Positions 25,782 through 37,210 are shown, counted from the first letter of the stretch. The stretch: DNA of 64,000 bases from Alviniconcha marisindica (GCA_018857735.1 JABMCL010003710.1:20001-84000); one strand, 5' to 3'. Numbers and translations are program-made. The notes: a model not told the origin generated them from the sequence alone.

Positions 25782-27415
25782 TCACTCTTCATACATCGTA
25801 GCATAACGTTTTAAGCGCACCTGACATGTCATGAACTGCGACCACAATTTATGCCCCAGTGTGATGGGTGTGCCCTAATTGTAAACATGTGCCCTAGCTG
25901 ACAGCTTTTCTCGAACGGTGTTTTAGGGGATTTCCATATTCAACCAGTAGTCAGAAATCGTACTTTGTGTGTGTGGGCGGGGAGGGGGGGGGGGGGGGTA
26001 TCGAAATCTGCGAAAAAAAAGTCATACCATCGTTCTGTGACAAAGGGACTTAAGGAGTATCAGATTATTTCATGCCATCACGTTCTGCAGGTGGTATTCA
26101 CAAAATGTTCGAGTCTCGAAATGACTTCTTTCCCGAAGACGATTTATATATATGCTTGCGGCATTAATACAACACCAAGAACACGTATTTATTGTGGTTG
26201 CAGTGATTCGCAGTTCAGGCCTAGGCAGCAAGGTAGAGAAGAGCGCCAGAGACTACACTAGCACAGCTCTGAAGACAGCACAGAGAACTAACTCGTCCAG
26301 TCTGTCGTTGATAAAGATAATTGGGACCGGGGCGGTAATTAAGACCACGCAGAGGGTTGCGTGTTTTATTGATAACCCAAACTGGTGGTTTACTCCCATG
26401 ATCTTCCTTGCAGCGGGGAACTGTGGATGGACCCACAGTAGGGTACTGCGGACGCAGAAATGAAGGTCCCCGTTCTATTGAGAACCCGAAGCTGACAACT
26501 GTTCTCCCTTTGAAAAGTGGAGTAGGTCAGAATATAACTACGCATGCTGCGCCCACTGCCAGAAATTTGTCAGCTTCCTAATTTCGACCTTCCCAAAGCA
26601 TTCACATTCATTTATTTCCAGATCATCTCTCTACTTTTTAGCTGTTATAGTTAACGCAGTTTTTCGCGTAGCACCGCGGAATAAATATATCACTCAGCTC
26701 ATAGTCACGAGCGATTTAAGAAGGGTTCCCTTGATGGTTGTCTACGCAATATATATAGGTACCAAGGAATAGAATGGAAATTGGTTTCTGGCGAACCAGA
26801 ACGTGTGCTATTGTGCTTTGGTAGGTAGATGGATAGTTGGGTTTTGACGTTGTAATAATGTATTAGACAAACTTGTAATTTAGTGACTTGTGTCCGGAAC
26901 TGATGTAAAATGTAAAATAAAATAAAAATAATTTTAGGTCGAAATGTAGGGGGCGGGGGGGAGGGGGGGGGGGGAACAAGCAAGTAATCAACTGTTGAGG
27001 CATTACTGTTAGATCTGTAAGATCTTGAACAGAGTCAGAAATTAAGAGAGAGAGAGAGAGAGAAAATCCTACCCCATCTGTTGTCGACGTGGCACTGTTG
27101 TCTTGCGTGAGATGTTAAAATATTTGTCATGAAAGTTAATGGACTCTCCGCAGATTGCCAGGACCCGACGCAATGAATACAAAGCCTTTGATTAAGAGAA
27201 ACCTTTCTCCGACAAGGAGGATTTGCCCCGTGACAAGCATTTCGTTGAGCTGTTCAAACGCACCTCTGAAATACCACACAGTCTGGGCCGAATGTATAAC
27301 TTTGTCTACGTTTCCAAACTCGTTTTGTTTGGATTAGAATCCCGACGTGTTGTCAACAACAAACCCATCTTGTCTACTCCGGTCTGAGAGAGAAGGCAAA
27401 CGGTCAAAACAGAAG
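24641..27415. other. No supported gene
   Basis: Contains a CGCA/CA microsatellite at 25645-25777 and G runs at 25982-25998 and 26949-26974. GC is higher around 25080-25560, but no exon with both splice sites and a recognisable peptide was found. Confidence 0.4.
25645..25777. repeat. (CGCA)n and (CA)n microsatellite
   Basis: CGCA units, a short unique piece, then about 35 CA units. Confidence 0.95.
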
Positions 27416-27586
27416 TTGTGGTAATGATAATAATGGAAATTTGTAAAGCGCCTACCCTGCGGCTCAAAGCGCTGAACAAGCATACTACACATAATGTATA
27501 TCGAGATGGAAAATGTTACCCCCAAAAAGAAGAAGAAAAAAAGAAGTATATATCGACAAGTGTTCAAGCATAATTATGCAAAAGAT

Positions 27587-27631
<45 letters not shown>

Positions 27632-27633
27632 AC

Positions 27634-27670
<37 letters not shown>
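27416..27670 (+). mobile_element. Family G element running into a (CA)n array
   Basis: GTAATGATAATAATGGAAAT, GTAAAGCGCCTACCCTGCGG CTCAAAGCGCTGAACAAGCA, then CATAATGTATATCGAGATGG AAAATG and a CA array. It is closely matched by 55449-55640. Confidence 0.8.
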
Positions 27671-27672
<2 letters not shown>

Positions 27673-28205
27673 TACAGACTGATGGGAGTGAAGGACAATG
27701 TGGTTTAACTGAAATATTCTGAAAAGAGAAATATCTTGAGTTGACTTGGTAAGTTTCGAAAAGCCTGTGGCTCGTTTTTGAACAGGTAGAGGAGAGCTAC
27801 TATTTGGTCTTAACGGTAGTGGGTTTCCGTTTGTGTTCCAAAAAGGTAAACAGTAAGGATTGGTTTGATACTGTGAATGTAACACTGATAGTGGTTATGG
27901 GCCAAGCGCATGAGATTTCTTGCCAGCGCAAAGCAACTTGTGTACCTTGCAAAACTTGCACTTTCAGCAGTTGCTGGGAACGCAGTCACAGAGACAGTGT
28001 CCACAGAACAGGCTATTGAGAACAGCTGAAGCAAAAGACTGTCCAACTCATTACGTGGGAACCCAGCTCCGCGTCCCTGTTCACACAGTTCTTGGGCTCC
28101 CACTCGACGGAAGACGACCGGACGTTACCTTTATGGTCTGACCCCCGCCCGGAGTGTTCGTCGTTTTCGCTGCGTGACAAGTACAACAGTCTCAACACAC
28201 TCCAT

Positions 28206-28300
28206 GTCATAGCTCAGGAGCTGTGTGAAAATCGAGGTGGGCGTCCTGGGCTCCCCGTCCGTAATAGTGCTGATGATCTCTGTGGTCGTAAAGCAACACT
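28206..28300 (+). mobile_element. Family B retroposon
   Basis: AGCTCAGGAGCTGTGTGAAA ATCGAGGTGGGCGTCCTGG to TCTGTGGTCGTAAAGCAACA. The middle has lost the CCTTATGG word (now TGCTGATGATC). Confidence 0.85.
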
Positions 28301-28523
28301 AAACTTAAACACTCCAAGCCTCGCTTTCCAGCACATTCCAACAAACTATGCCTGTTACGCCATGTGCTGAAGGGGCTCTTTTTGTCTCCACGTATCTGAC
28401 CGCCGACGCTCTCAGCGCCCTCTGAAAGGTTTGGGTACTAACGAGACTGTGAAAACAACAAAGCGCCCAAGCATGCACGTAAACACGAGGCGCGTCCGCC
28501 CCGGGTAGAAAAAGAAACGAGAT

Positions 28524-28618
28524 CGTGCTTTGCTTTACATCAACAGAAACCGTAAGATTTATTAGGGACGGGGAGCCCAGGACAGCTACCTCGACTTTCA
28601 CACAGCTCCTCAGCTCTG
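28524..28618 (-). mobile_element. Family B retroposon
   Basis: On the - strand AGGAGCTGTGTGAAAGTCGA through GGGCTCCCCGTCCCTAATAA to GATGTAAAGCAAAGCACG. Opposite orientation to its neighbour at 28206. Confidence 0.87.
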
Positions 28619-28749
28619 AACTGTGTTCCGTCTCAATTCAAACAGTTTTGGTTTTATTTGTGGTGGCGTTTACAAGCAATGTGGATGGTTATAAAAGGAT
28701 TATATATATATATAATTAAAAAGGAAACGCCTGATATAATTTGTTTGTC

Positions 28750-28790
28750 TCTGATATGTCAGCCGGACATCTGAGGACATTAAGCCACAC
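28750..28790 (+). mobile_element. Family E 3' end fragment
   Basis: CTGATATGTCAGCCGGACAT CTGAGGACATTAAGCCACA is the last part of E. The same fragment type appears at 44335-44372 and around 29862/30089. Confidence 0.65.
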
Positions 28791-28986
28791 ATTATCAATT
28801 TGAGTGGTCTGTTACAAACCTACTGGCATTTGAGCACCAACCGTCAGCTCACAGATATCGGAGACCTATCCTGTAACCAGTTATGGCAGTGGTTGGAAGA
28901 GGGATGTCGTAAACCAGTGCTTCGAGTTTGCACTCTCCAGTGTCACTGCAACCGTTGCGAACGGTCCTTCAGCTGGACGTCTGGTG

Positions 28987-29161
28987 ACGATGAAGTGATG
29001 CTTAATGTCCTCAGATGTCAGTTGACATATTAGGGACAAGCTGAGACCAATGCCGAAGCATGGTTCAACATAGCTTTACGTCCACGGAAACCAGAAGGCT
29101 CGTTAGGACGGACAGCCCAGGACGGCCACCTCGACTCTCACACAGCTCCTGAACTATATGT
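28987..29161 (-). mobile_element. Family E retroposon, 13-bp TSD
   Basis: Complete on the - strand, with an ATC-type tail (GACGATGAAGTG on +). TGGACGTCTGGTG at 28974-28986 and 29162-29174 is a perfect 13-bp duplication. Confidence 0.92.
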
Positions 29162-29348
29162 TGGACGTCTGGTGGGACAGTTAGGCTGATAAGCCTGATT
29201 AGGCCTCTGCTCGATTCCGCGATACTTCTTCGGTGATGATTTAATTCCACCGAAACTTCGGTTTATTGGGGAGGGAGGGTGGGGGCAGTGTATGAGAGCC
29301 CAGCTCCATCTCCTTTTGTTCACACAGCACCTGAGCTCTCAAACAATT

Positions 29349-29608
29349 ATACTGCCAGAACAGGAGAGTGTAGGACAATGTTCTCTCACTCAAGTGGCTC
29401 ATACTGCCAGAACAGGAGAGTGTAGGACAATGTTCTCTCACTCAAGTGGCTCATACTGCCAGAACAGGAGAGTGTAGGACAATGTTCTCTCACTCAAGTG
29501 GCTCATACTGCCAGAACAGGAGATTGTAGGACAATGTTCTCTCACTCAAGTGGCCCATACTGCCAGAACAGGAGATTGTAGGACAATGTTCTCTCACTCA
29601 AGTGGCCC
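29349..29608. repeat. Tandem array, five 52-bp copies
   Basis: ATACTGCCAGAACAGGAGA starts at 29349, 29401, 29453, 29505 and 29557. The period is exactly 52 and the copies are almost identical. Copies 1-3 have GAGAGTG ... GGCTC and copies 4-5 have GAGATTG ... GGCCC, so the array grew by copying blocks of variants. Very young. Confidence 0.97.
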
Positions 29609-29887
29609 ATGCTTTGTTCTGAGTTTCTGAGTGTGACGTTCTCCTACACTCTACGTCTCGCGTTCCGGCATCTTCCTCCAAATTCTGCCGTCATTGGTTA
29701 CGCCACTGAAGGGGCATTTCTTATCTCCATGCGTCCTGTCCACCCAAATCGCCTCTCGGTCTCACGCTGTCAGTTTGACCCGTGGCAAAATTTGCTGAAC
29801 ATTTCAGAAGTAAAACTATGGAAGCAACGTAACGTCGGAGCACGCACATAAACATCGTTGCCCCTAATATGTCAGCCGGAATTCCGA

Positions 29888-30078
29888 TGATGATGATGGA
29901 TGATGATGATGAAGCAATGCTTAATGTCCTCAGATGTCAGTTGACATATTAGGGACAAGTTGTGACCAATGCCGAAGCGTGGTTCAATAAATCTTTACGT
30001 CCACGGAAACCAGAAGGCTCGTTAGGACGGACAGCCCAGGACGGCCACCTCGACTCTCACACAGCTCCTGAACTATGA
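29888..30078 (-). mobile_element. Family E retroposon nested in an older E end, 10-bp TSD
   Basis: Complete E on the - strand with a long ATC tail (TGATGATGATGGATGATGA on +). GGAATTCCGA at 29878-29887 and 30079-30088 flanks it. The split host sequence, CCTAATATGTCAGCCGGA ... GGACATTAAGGCCC, is itself an E 3' end on +. Confidence 0.9.
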
Positions 30079-30122
30079 GGAATTCCGAGGACATTAAGGC
30101 CCATATCATCATAACCATCGGC

Positions 30123-30215
30123 AGAGCTCAGGATCTGCGTGAAAGTCGAGGTGGCCGTCCCGGGCTCCCCGTCTCTAATAAGCCTGATGGTTTATATGGA
30201 CGTAAAGCGACACTG
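30123..30215 (+). mobile_element. Family B retroposon
   Basis: AGAGCTCAGGATCTGCGTGA AAGTCGAGGTGGCCGTCC to ATATGGACGTAAAGCGACAC. Complete but mutated. Confidence 0.85.
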
Positions 30216-30616
30216 GAACAAAGTTAACATCGGGCCCCGGGTAAAAAGAAAAAAAGAAGAAAGAAAAAAAAAGAAAAAAAAGGCTAATTCTGCCGTCAAG
30301 ATTTTGTTTTTGTTTCTGCCGATGTAAGCATTGTGATCGATTTTAAAAGAAACGCGGCCTGACATAATTTGAGTTGCCTGTGTGGTTACACACTAACTTC
30401 CATTTGAGCTCCAACAACGAAAGCCCATTCGGAGACCTATGGCGTAACTGATTATGGCAGTAGGATGTCGCAAACCAGTGCTTGAAATTTTATGTTCTCC
30501 ATGCAGCAGTGCTTAGAAAAGACCGTCGCGCAAAGACCCCGCTGTGGACAAGTGACGTTAACGACAGTCGTTAAACAAGAGGTTTTATAAAATCTTGCGT
30601 TCGACTGTTAGACTCA

Positions 30617-30940
30617 TGAGCCGGTGTGGCCTAGCGGTAAGGCGTTAGGCTGGTAAGCAGAGGGACTCCGGTTCGAATCCGCTTCGGCTTTCTTTTCTCT
30701 TCAAAAGTTGTTGTCTGTGGACATCGTCTTGTGACTTTGTCCGTCACAATTATGAAACATTAAAATGGCTCTCATCGCTGTCCACCTTAATGCAGAAGTC
30801 ATTCTGGTGGTGACAGTGTAGCGATAGGTATATAATCTCCCTCTCCCCCCCCCTCCCCCCCCCCCCCCCCTTCTCGCCGTCCCTAATAAGCCTTATGGTT
30901 TCTGTGGACGTTAAGCACCATGTTTACTTACTTCACTTAC
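30617..30940 (+). mobile_element. SINE A, full length
   Basis: TGAGCCGGTGTGGCCTAGCG head, GGTTCGAATCCGCTTCGGCT, body, C runs at 30845-30870 and the 3' end GGACGTTAAGCACCATG with a TTAC tail. The GGTGTGG head variant is shared with the copy at 31526. Confidence 0.93.
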
Positions 30941-30954
30941 TGTTTGACTTATTT

Positions 30955-31290
30955 AACGCCGAGTTGTCTCCAGAGAGATGCTGGCAGGGACTAAGATCCC
31001 AAGATGTGGAGGGAGGGGCAAGTATACCTAACGCTACAGTGTCACCTCTAAAATGACTTCTGCATTAAGGTGGGCAGCGATGGGAGCCATTTTAATACAA
31101 TACGACTTTATTGCCAAGTGTCAACATAGTTGCACTAGGAATGTTTTGTGCTGCCAAGGACACTCCTGACGCATTCACGACAGTCGTAAAACAACACCAA
31201 AAGGACACATTGGGGTAAAAGGTAATTGCTAAATATGTACATGATATTTTACATCATATTTCACTAAATGTGAGGGCCAAAGTCACAAGA
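30955..31290 (-). mobile_element. SINE A' with an internal insertion
   Basis: On the - strand the A body (CTGCCCACCTTAATGCAG, TGACACTGTAGCG) ends not in the A tail but in AGTCCCTGCCAGCATCTCTC ... AACTCGGCGTTAAATAAGTC. Between AGCCATTTTAAT (31098) and TTCACTAAATGTGAGG (31259) lie about 160 extra bases, starting ACAATACGACTTTATTGCCA, which interrupt the body. The inserted piece may be a LINE 3' end on the - strand. Confidence 0.65.
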
Positions 31291-31291
31291 C

Positions 31292-31385
31292 GATGAGCTG
31301 GTTAGGCCTAAGCTAGTAGCGGTAAGCCGTTAGGCTGGTAAGCGAACGATGTCGGTTCGATTCCCCGTTTGGGTTCTCCTGTTTC
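31292..31385 (+). mobile_element. SINE A tRNA-like head, expanded
   Basis: GATGAGCTGGTTAGGCCTAAG CTAGTAGCGGTAAGCCGTTAG ... GGTTCGATTCCCCG. It carries an 8-base extra piece (AAGCTAGT) in the D-arm region. It is head to head with the A' copy on its left. Confidence 0.7.
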
Positions 31386-31427
31386 TACAGAAGGTGTGCT
31401 TTGCTTTGCTTGAAACAAAAGCAGAAT

Positions 31428-31475
31428 TGTACCTCTGGTGGAGTTTATGTACCTTGTATTTACACGCAAATTGTG
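31428..31475 (+). mobile_element. Family C fragment
   Basis: GTACCTCTGGTGGAGTTTAT GTACCTTGTATTTACACGC is the start of the C unit; the rest is absent. Confidence 0.75.
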
Positions 31476-31525
31476 GAGGAAGAAAGAGACTACGTCTAAC
31501 ACTACATGGTGTTACAATTTTGCTG

Positions 31526-31853
31526 TGAGCCGGTGTGGCCTAGCGGTAAGGCGTTAGGCTGGTAAGCAGGACCTCGGTTCGAATCCGCTTCGGCTCTCCT
31601 TTCTTTTCAAAAATTGTGGTCTGTGGACATTCATGTGACGTTGTCCCTCACAATTAATGAAACATTAAAATGGCTCTCCTCGCTGCCCATCTTAATGCAG
31701 GAGTCATTCTGTGGTGACAGTGTAGCAATATGTATATAATTTCTCTCCTCCCCCACCTCCATACCCCCCGACCCACCCACCCCCCACCCTCCCTTCTCCC
31801 CGTCCCTAATAAGTCTTATGGTTTCTGTGGACGTTAAAGACCATGTTTTCTTA
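31526..31853 (+). mobile_element. SINE A, full length
   Basis: TGAGCCGGTGTGGCCTAGCG head, body TTAATGCAGGAGTCATTCTG, a C-rich tract at 31760-31800, then TTATGGTTTCTGTGGACGTT AAAGACCATG. It ends about 290 bp upstream of the large coding exon. Confidence 0.93.
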
Positions 31854-31854
31854 C

Positions 31855-32140
31855 AATATTGAATGTGGGGGGAGATGAGTAGCGCAACATACTTGTTCAC
31901 ATTATGTTCGATTAAATGTTCTCTTGTATGATCCATCTTTTGAATGATAAATGAACTTGCGGTGGCTGAAGATATCATTGTCACTGATTCCATTATTGAT
32001 TGATTCCTTCGCTCATTTACGTTAATCCATGCTTGCGCTGAAAGGGTTAAATAACTTCGGGAATGAAATAATTCATCTCCGTGTATTATGAAAGTATTGA
32101 CAGTGTATAAACAACCTTCCATCTTTCTTCTGTCTGTCAG
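31855..32140 (+). other. 3' end of an upstream intron
   Basis: AT-rich sequence that ends in a good splice acceptor. A pyrimidine tract (CCTTCCATCTTTCTTCTGTC) precedes TGTCAG at 32135-32140. No gene of its own. Confidence 0.75.
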
Positions 32141-32147
32141 GTTTAGG

Positions 32148-34743
32148 ATGGAAAGCAGCCTCAAGCGGCGCGACCCGATGCAGCAGCAACAACCGCCACA
32201 GACTGACAGCGACGCGGAGAACAACATCAGCGGCGGCGACCGCCTCATCAGTCCCTGCAAGCGACTCCGGCTTCACGACACTCCCGACAAAACGGTCACC
32301 TTCGCCGACCAGACCAACCGGCAAGATGCCCCCGGTGCACCTCGTCGTTGCGGGAGTGCCGACAGCATCACCCCGGCCAAACCCACACCCGACCAGAACT
32401 CCCCGGAAACGTCCGTGACACCGGCCACCAACACGCGGGAGAACTGTGAACCTTCCACCAACTTTGCATCAGAAAACTCGCAGCTTTCCGGCTACACACA
32501 GGAAAACTCAGAAGCGTCGACTGATGAGGCACGCGAGGAGGATGCCCCCTGTTGTAGTCCCGAGGCGTCTCCGGTTCAGTCCCCCTTGGTCACGCCGGAA
32601 AAGTCCCTGGCGTTCGGAGCGGAAGAGGAGCAGGAAGACGTTGACGGCCACGATTCGCCCGGAACGCCACAGCATCCAATCCCCAACAACACGCCGGAGA
32701 AGTCGGATGATCTTGACGACCACAGTGACGTCGATGACATTTTCGTCAACGGAGCCGCGTCCGAAGCGTCCGGGCATTACGACTTCAGTCCCACGTCGGG
32801 CAACTCCGTCACCTTTTCTGACCGTACTAACGTGAACGGTGTCCACTTCGAGGAAGAGACGTCACGACACCCCGGCCCTAGTTGTTCAGAACGGTCGGTC
32901 ACCTTTGCTGATCAGACCAACACCAACGGCGCTCGCAGGAGAACCGATCCACCTCATCGCTCAATGAACCCAAGTGTTCTGAAGAAGGAGAGAGATCAGG
33001 AATCGTTCCCTTCCGAACGTGCTGACAATCCCACCCCTCAGCTCTGCAGCGAGCCACTTGGACTTGTTCCTTTTAGCGAGAGCTTGGCAGGACCCCCAAA
33101 CCTTCAGCGACGTCTTCGTTTCAACAGCGCAGGGAACTTGCTCTGCCCTGAAGAGCTCGACCACCACCGGCTGAGTCTCCAGAGCTACGGAAGCCTTGCA
33201 CAGTTCGGAAGTCACGGGCGCCACCGACGTGTGTGCAGCTCCGGCAGCAGTTACCTGGACGCACAGCAGGCGCCCTACGACGACGCTCCTGCTGCTGTTG
33301 CTGCTGCTCCGCTGGTTCCTCAGGGTAGTCACCGTCGTCATTTCACTGCCTCCGGAAGCGAGGGGAGTCTCTTACGCCCCCAGAACCTGGACCACCGTTT
33401 CATCCAAGCGCAACAGCTTGCAGGTCCCAGCCAGGGTAGATTAGTTGATTATGGGAGCGTGGACGGTCCTGGAAGGCTTGTAGATTACGGCAGCATCGAC
33501 GACCTCCAAGGCAAGACCCGTCACCACAGGGACCAAGGTGGGCTGGTAGGCTATGGAAGTGTGGACGTTCTAGCGGGCTTTCCGTGTCAGGCCCGAGACA
33601 CTGGTCAAATCGGGCATGGACATTACGGAGGCGTTGACGCTTGGGCAAAGGAACCTCAGCACAGAGACTCCACACAGGGTCGGCTGTGGTACTACGGAAG
33701 CATAGACGATCCTCGGCGCTTGACCAGCTCGCAACAATCCGTCCACCCAGCCAGCCAGAGGGGACAGGTCTTTGAAGGAAGCCAGCATCATGCTGGTGGC
33801 AGTTCGAAAGGCCAAAGCAATCTGGTGCGTCAGAGAAGTGAACAGACGTTCGTCCGATCAGCGAGTCGAAGGACATTGCCTAGACTCGGTAGTCAAGGAA
33901 CGGAAGGGAAGCTGGGGCGATCTGCGAGTCATGGAAGTGTGCGTCACCACGGCCACCAAGAGCCAGCCGGAAGAGTCGGGTATTCCGGCAGCCACCAGAG
34001 CGCACCTCATCAGAACCAGCAGCAGGATTTTGCTGCGGGCAAGTCCGGACACCCGGGGTACACGAACCACCCTGGAGGCGCGAAGAACAGCAGGGGCAGC
34101 TTGTGCGTGCTGACCAACTCGGGCAACCAAGACAGCGTGGTGCACGGTCACGACGGACCAGGGCCCGTTGCCCACCCCGCCGTAGCGAACAACGGGTACC
34201 ACACCCACCACCAGGCGGGCACCGCCGGACTCTTCGGCAGCTCGGGCAGCCACGCTGACCTGCTTTTCCATGGCAACGCAGGGCAGCTGGGTGTCTTCAA
34301 GCACAGCGACCTCCACGCGGATGCTCAGCGGATCCGCTCCGGCAGCCCTGGAAGCTCGGACAGCCACGGCAGATCTGCTGGGAGTCAGCGGAGTGTGGAG
34401 AGCCAAGGCAGGTCGGTAGGGAGTCAGCGAAGCGTAGAGAGCCAAGGCAGGTCGGTTGGGAGTCAACGAAGCGCAGAGAGCCAAGGCAGGTCGGTTGGGA
34501 GCCAGCGAAGCTCAGAGAGCCAAGGCAGGTCGGTTGGGAGCCAGCGAAGCTCAGAGAGCCAAGGCAGGTCGGTTGGGAGCCAGCGAAGCTCGGAGAGCCA
34601 CGGGAGGGAGGTCGGGACTGGGAGCCAGCAGAGCGTGGACAGTCGTGGCAACCCACGCGCATCGCTGCGACCAGAAGAGGCCTACCCTGCTGATGCTGCG
34701 CTAGCCGAGGCGTCCAAGAAGCGGAAGGTTCTGGAAACTCCAG
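32148..34743 (+). CDS. RGS3-like protein, large N-terminal exon (disordered, repeat-rich)
   Basis: This is the largest real coding exon. It starts behind the acceptor at 32140; the first ATG in frame is 32148 (context TTTAGGATGG). No stop lies between acceptor and ATG, so coding could begin in an earlier exon. It encodes 865 residues plus one base and ends at CCAG|GTATGG (donor at 34744). The protein is rich in Ser, Gln, Gly, His and Arg with no folded domain that I can see. Residues 48-57, 219-228 and 249-258 share a xxVTF(A/S)D(Q/R)TN motif. Residues 432-521 hold five Tyr-Gly-(Ser/Gly)-(Val/Ile)-Asp motifs. Residues 745-822 are six 13-residue repeats of type GSQRSxESQGRSV. Basic KKRKV lies at 857-861. 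The frame passes in phase into the C2 exon at 55250. That exon supplies the RGS3 assignment; this exon alone would be unassignable. Confidence 0.85.
34380..34613 (+). repeat. 39-bp coding minisatellite, six copies
   Basis: Exactly six 39-bp units in frame, each encoding 13 residues (GSQRSxESQGRSV, with x = V, V, A, S, S, S). Copies 4 and 5 are nearly identical in DNA, so the array is young. A degenerate flank (GTGSQQSVDSRG) follows. Copy number change here would alter the protein by multiples of 13 residues without a frameshift. Confidence 0.95.
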
Positions 34744-34844
34744 GTATGGTTTCCGTTTCCGTTTGTTCGTCGTGTGCTTGTTTTCTGTTTGATTGGTTGG
34801 TTGGCTGACAGTAGTCATTTGTGTTGACGTTTGTTTGTGTGCGT

Positions 34845-35212
<368 letters not shown>

Positions 35213-36468
35213 ATATATGAGCATGTGCCAAAAGGTGCTGCTTAGAAGGTGGACATTAGGGTGAAAAATAAAAGCAGAAAAGTCATTTAGCAAGTAACAC
35301 CATTTAAAAGATAAGTCTTTTTTATATACATTTCAGGTCTAAAAAGATAACTTGATGAAGCAAGTCTGAGAAAAAGACATTTAAAGACGACACCTGAATC
35401 TGTCGATGCAAACAGGACACAATGTTTGTTTTGATTTAATCCTTGAATTTAATGATTGCTATCAATCTGTGGGGAAAATAAACATCCATCGTTTATAACA
35501 AGACAGTAAAACTTAAATTGACTCAATTCACTTTTTATTTCATATTCAAAATCATAACATGATGTCCTGTGTTACATCCGACAGACTGCCACTTTAATTT
35601 TTTTAATAAAATGAAAATGAAACACAACACTGAATCAAAAATAGGATGTGTTTATTAGAATTTATGAAGCATAGTTGTTTCCATGACTGCAGCATGAAAT
35701 AAGGTCATCAACGACATTTTTTTACATTTTATCTGTCGGATGTAACGATTATTGGATGGACATAACATTTCCCATGCTCACAATACACAGCTTATAAAAT
35801 AACAGTGCTGATTTCCCTACACTGCAACAAAATGTTACCAGCTGATTTAGTAGTGGTTTTAATGACTGCAGCACTAAACAAGTTGCTTGTATAGTTGTAA
35901 TTTTGTCAAAGGCCCTTTTTCAGCATTTTATCTGTTGGATGTAACAACTCTATGGTGGACACAACACTTCCTTTCCTGTAAAACATATGCACAGCTAATA
36001 AAATCACTTAGTTTCCTACATCTGACACATTGCTGTAAATACTGAACAAGGCCGAAACCTTTATTTAAAGTAATGCACTGTCGGATGCCTCGCATATCAG
36101 ACGACACAATGGAATATGTAACACTGGACAGTCAGTATGTGACTTAGAAAAAGTACAGCCAAGTTGTCATTATTATTCTTTCATTGACAAAACAGAAAAC
36201 CATGTGAATTACAAATGTACATTCACCCTATACCCTGTTGTTAACAGCAGGTAAAATTCAATTACGAAAGACATTGATTTGGCATTCAAGTCTCACTGCC
36301 TGGAATAACAACTGTAACACATTGTAAGTAACCAGAAACAGTAATGCAAAATCTGGAAACTGATGACAAAGCATAGAGAATTTTCCATGTTAACACTAAT
36401 TCTTCCCATCCTAATAAATTTAAAAGATTTGTTTTCAGTGAGTTGGCACTTCAGCATTGAGACATATC

Positions 36469-36474
36469 TTTATT
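36469..36474 (-). terminator. AATAAA polyadenylation signal of the antisense candidate gene
   Basis: On the - strand AATAAA lies 58 bases after the stop codon of the small two-exon frame. In an AT-rich block this hexamer can occur by chance, so it supports the gene only weakly. Confidence 0.35.
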
Positions 36475-36532
36475 TCTCTGCTGTTCCTAAGTACTGCAGT
36501 GCTTCCCAGGACGAATCTGGCTTCATGCTCCA

Positions 36533-36601
36533 CTAATGTTGTCCCTGCTGTGTCATGAAAAACACTTGCTCTTGCCCTTTTGGAGCATCGACCTCTTTAG
36601 C
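36533..36601 (-). CDS. Candidate small antisense gene, last coding exon
   Basis: On the - strand the acceptor TTTCTTTTCAG ends at 36602. The exon then reads 22 codons (AKEVDAPKGQ...QQGQH) and a TAG at 36533-36535. Joined in phase 0 to the exon at 37915-37974 it completes a 42-residue protein. I do not recognise the protein. AATAAA follows 58 bases after the stop. The intron between the exons would be 1313 bp (36602-37914). Lysine- and glutamine-rich; no membrane segment. It could be a chance alignment of splice sites, since 42 codons are too few for coding statistics. Confidence 0.33.
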   Translation of the reverse strand, partial: AKEVDAPKGQEQVFFMTQQGQH

Positions 36602-37149
36602 CTGAAAAGAAACATGCATGTGTACAAAATAAGGCAATATAACAACTGTTTTGAGGATATGTCTCCTTATTTATAGGTATGCAACTCTGGAGACCTACAT
36701 GCATATAAGATATTGTGTGTGTCTGCACGCGCACGTGTGTGTGTTTTGAGTTTCCCCCGAATATATATATATATATACATATATATCTATATCAGACATT
36801 AGGTAATATTACTAATATATATATAGTGCTGTAGTTGAAACATAATAACACAAATACCAGGTTACCCACTCCTTTTTTAAATTTCTGTTCATTTGGTCTT
36901 TTCATCCTTAATAACTTCCACCCCCACCCTACATTGTGCCACAGTGTATTGTATTTTGTGTTGTATGAATTTTTTGTCTTCATGTTGCATATTTATAGTG
37001 AATTGTCACAATAATTCTACTTTATATGCTGCACTGTATTGTATTTGTACTGCAATGCCATATAAAACTACATCAAGTTAAGAAATTCTATTCTGGCTTT
37101 CACTAGTTCAGCACACACTTTAGAATGCATCTGTCCTGCTAGAAATAGA

Positions 37150-37210
37150 ATCAAAACAACAATAACAATATGCTTTATTCATCCCAGGGAAATGGGAAGG
37201 CCTGGAAGAT
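37150..37210 (-). mobile_element. Possible LINE 3' end
   Basis: On the - strand CCATTTCCCTGGGATGAATA AAGC followed by an A-, T- and TTG-rich tail resembles the 3' ends common to several invertebrate non-LTR elements. Similar antisense TTTATT pieces occur at 31105 and 48732. No coding part is present. Confidence 0.35.

Noticed and set aside
29349..29608. CRISPR-like array
   Set aside because: The five units are contiguous 52-bp tandem repeats without unique spacers, in an animal genome.
33858..34484. 208-codon - strand frame opposite the large exon (also 34297-34818 and 33400-33876)
   Set aside because: Shadow frames of a GC-rich repetitive coding exon. They have no independent motif, and their repeats mirror the sense-strand 13-residue units.
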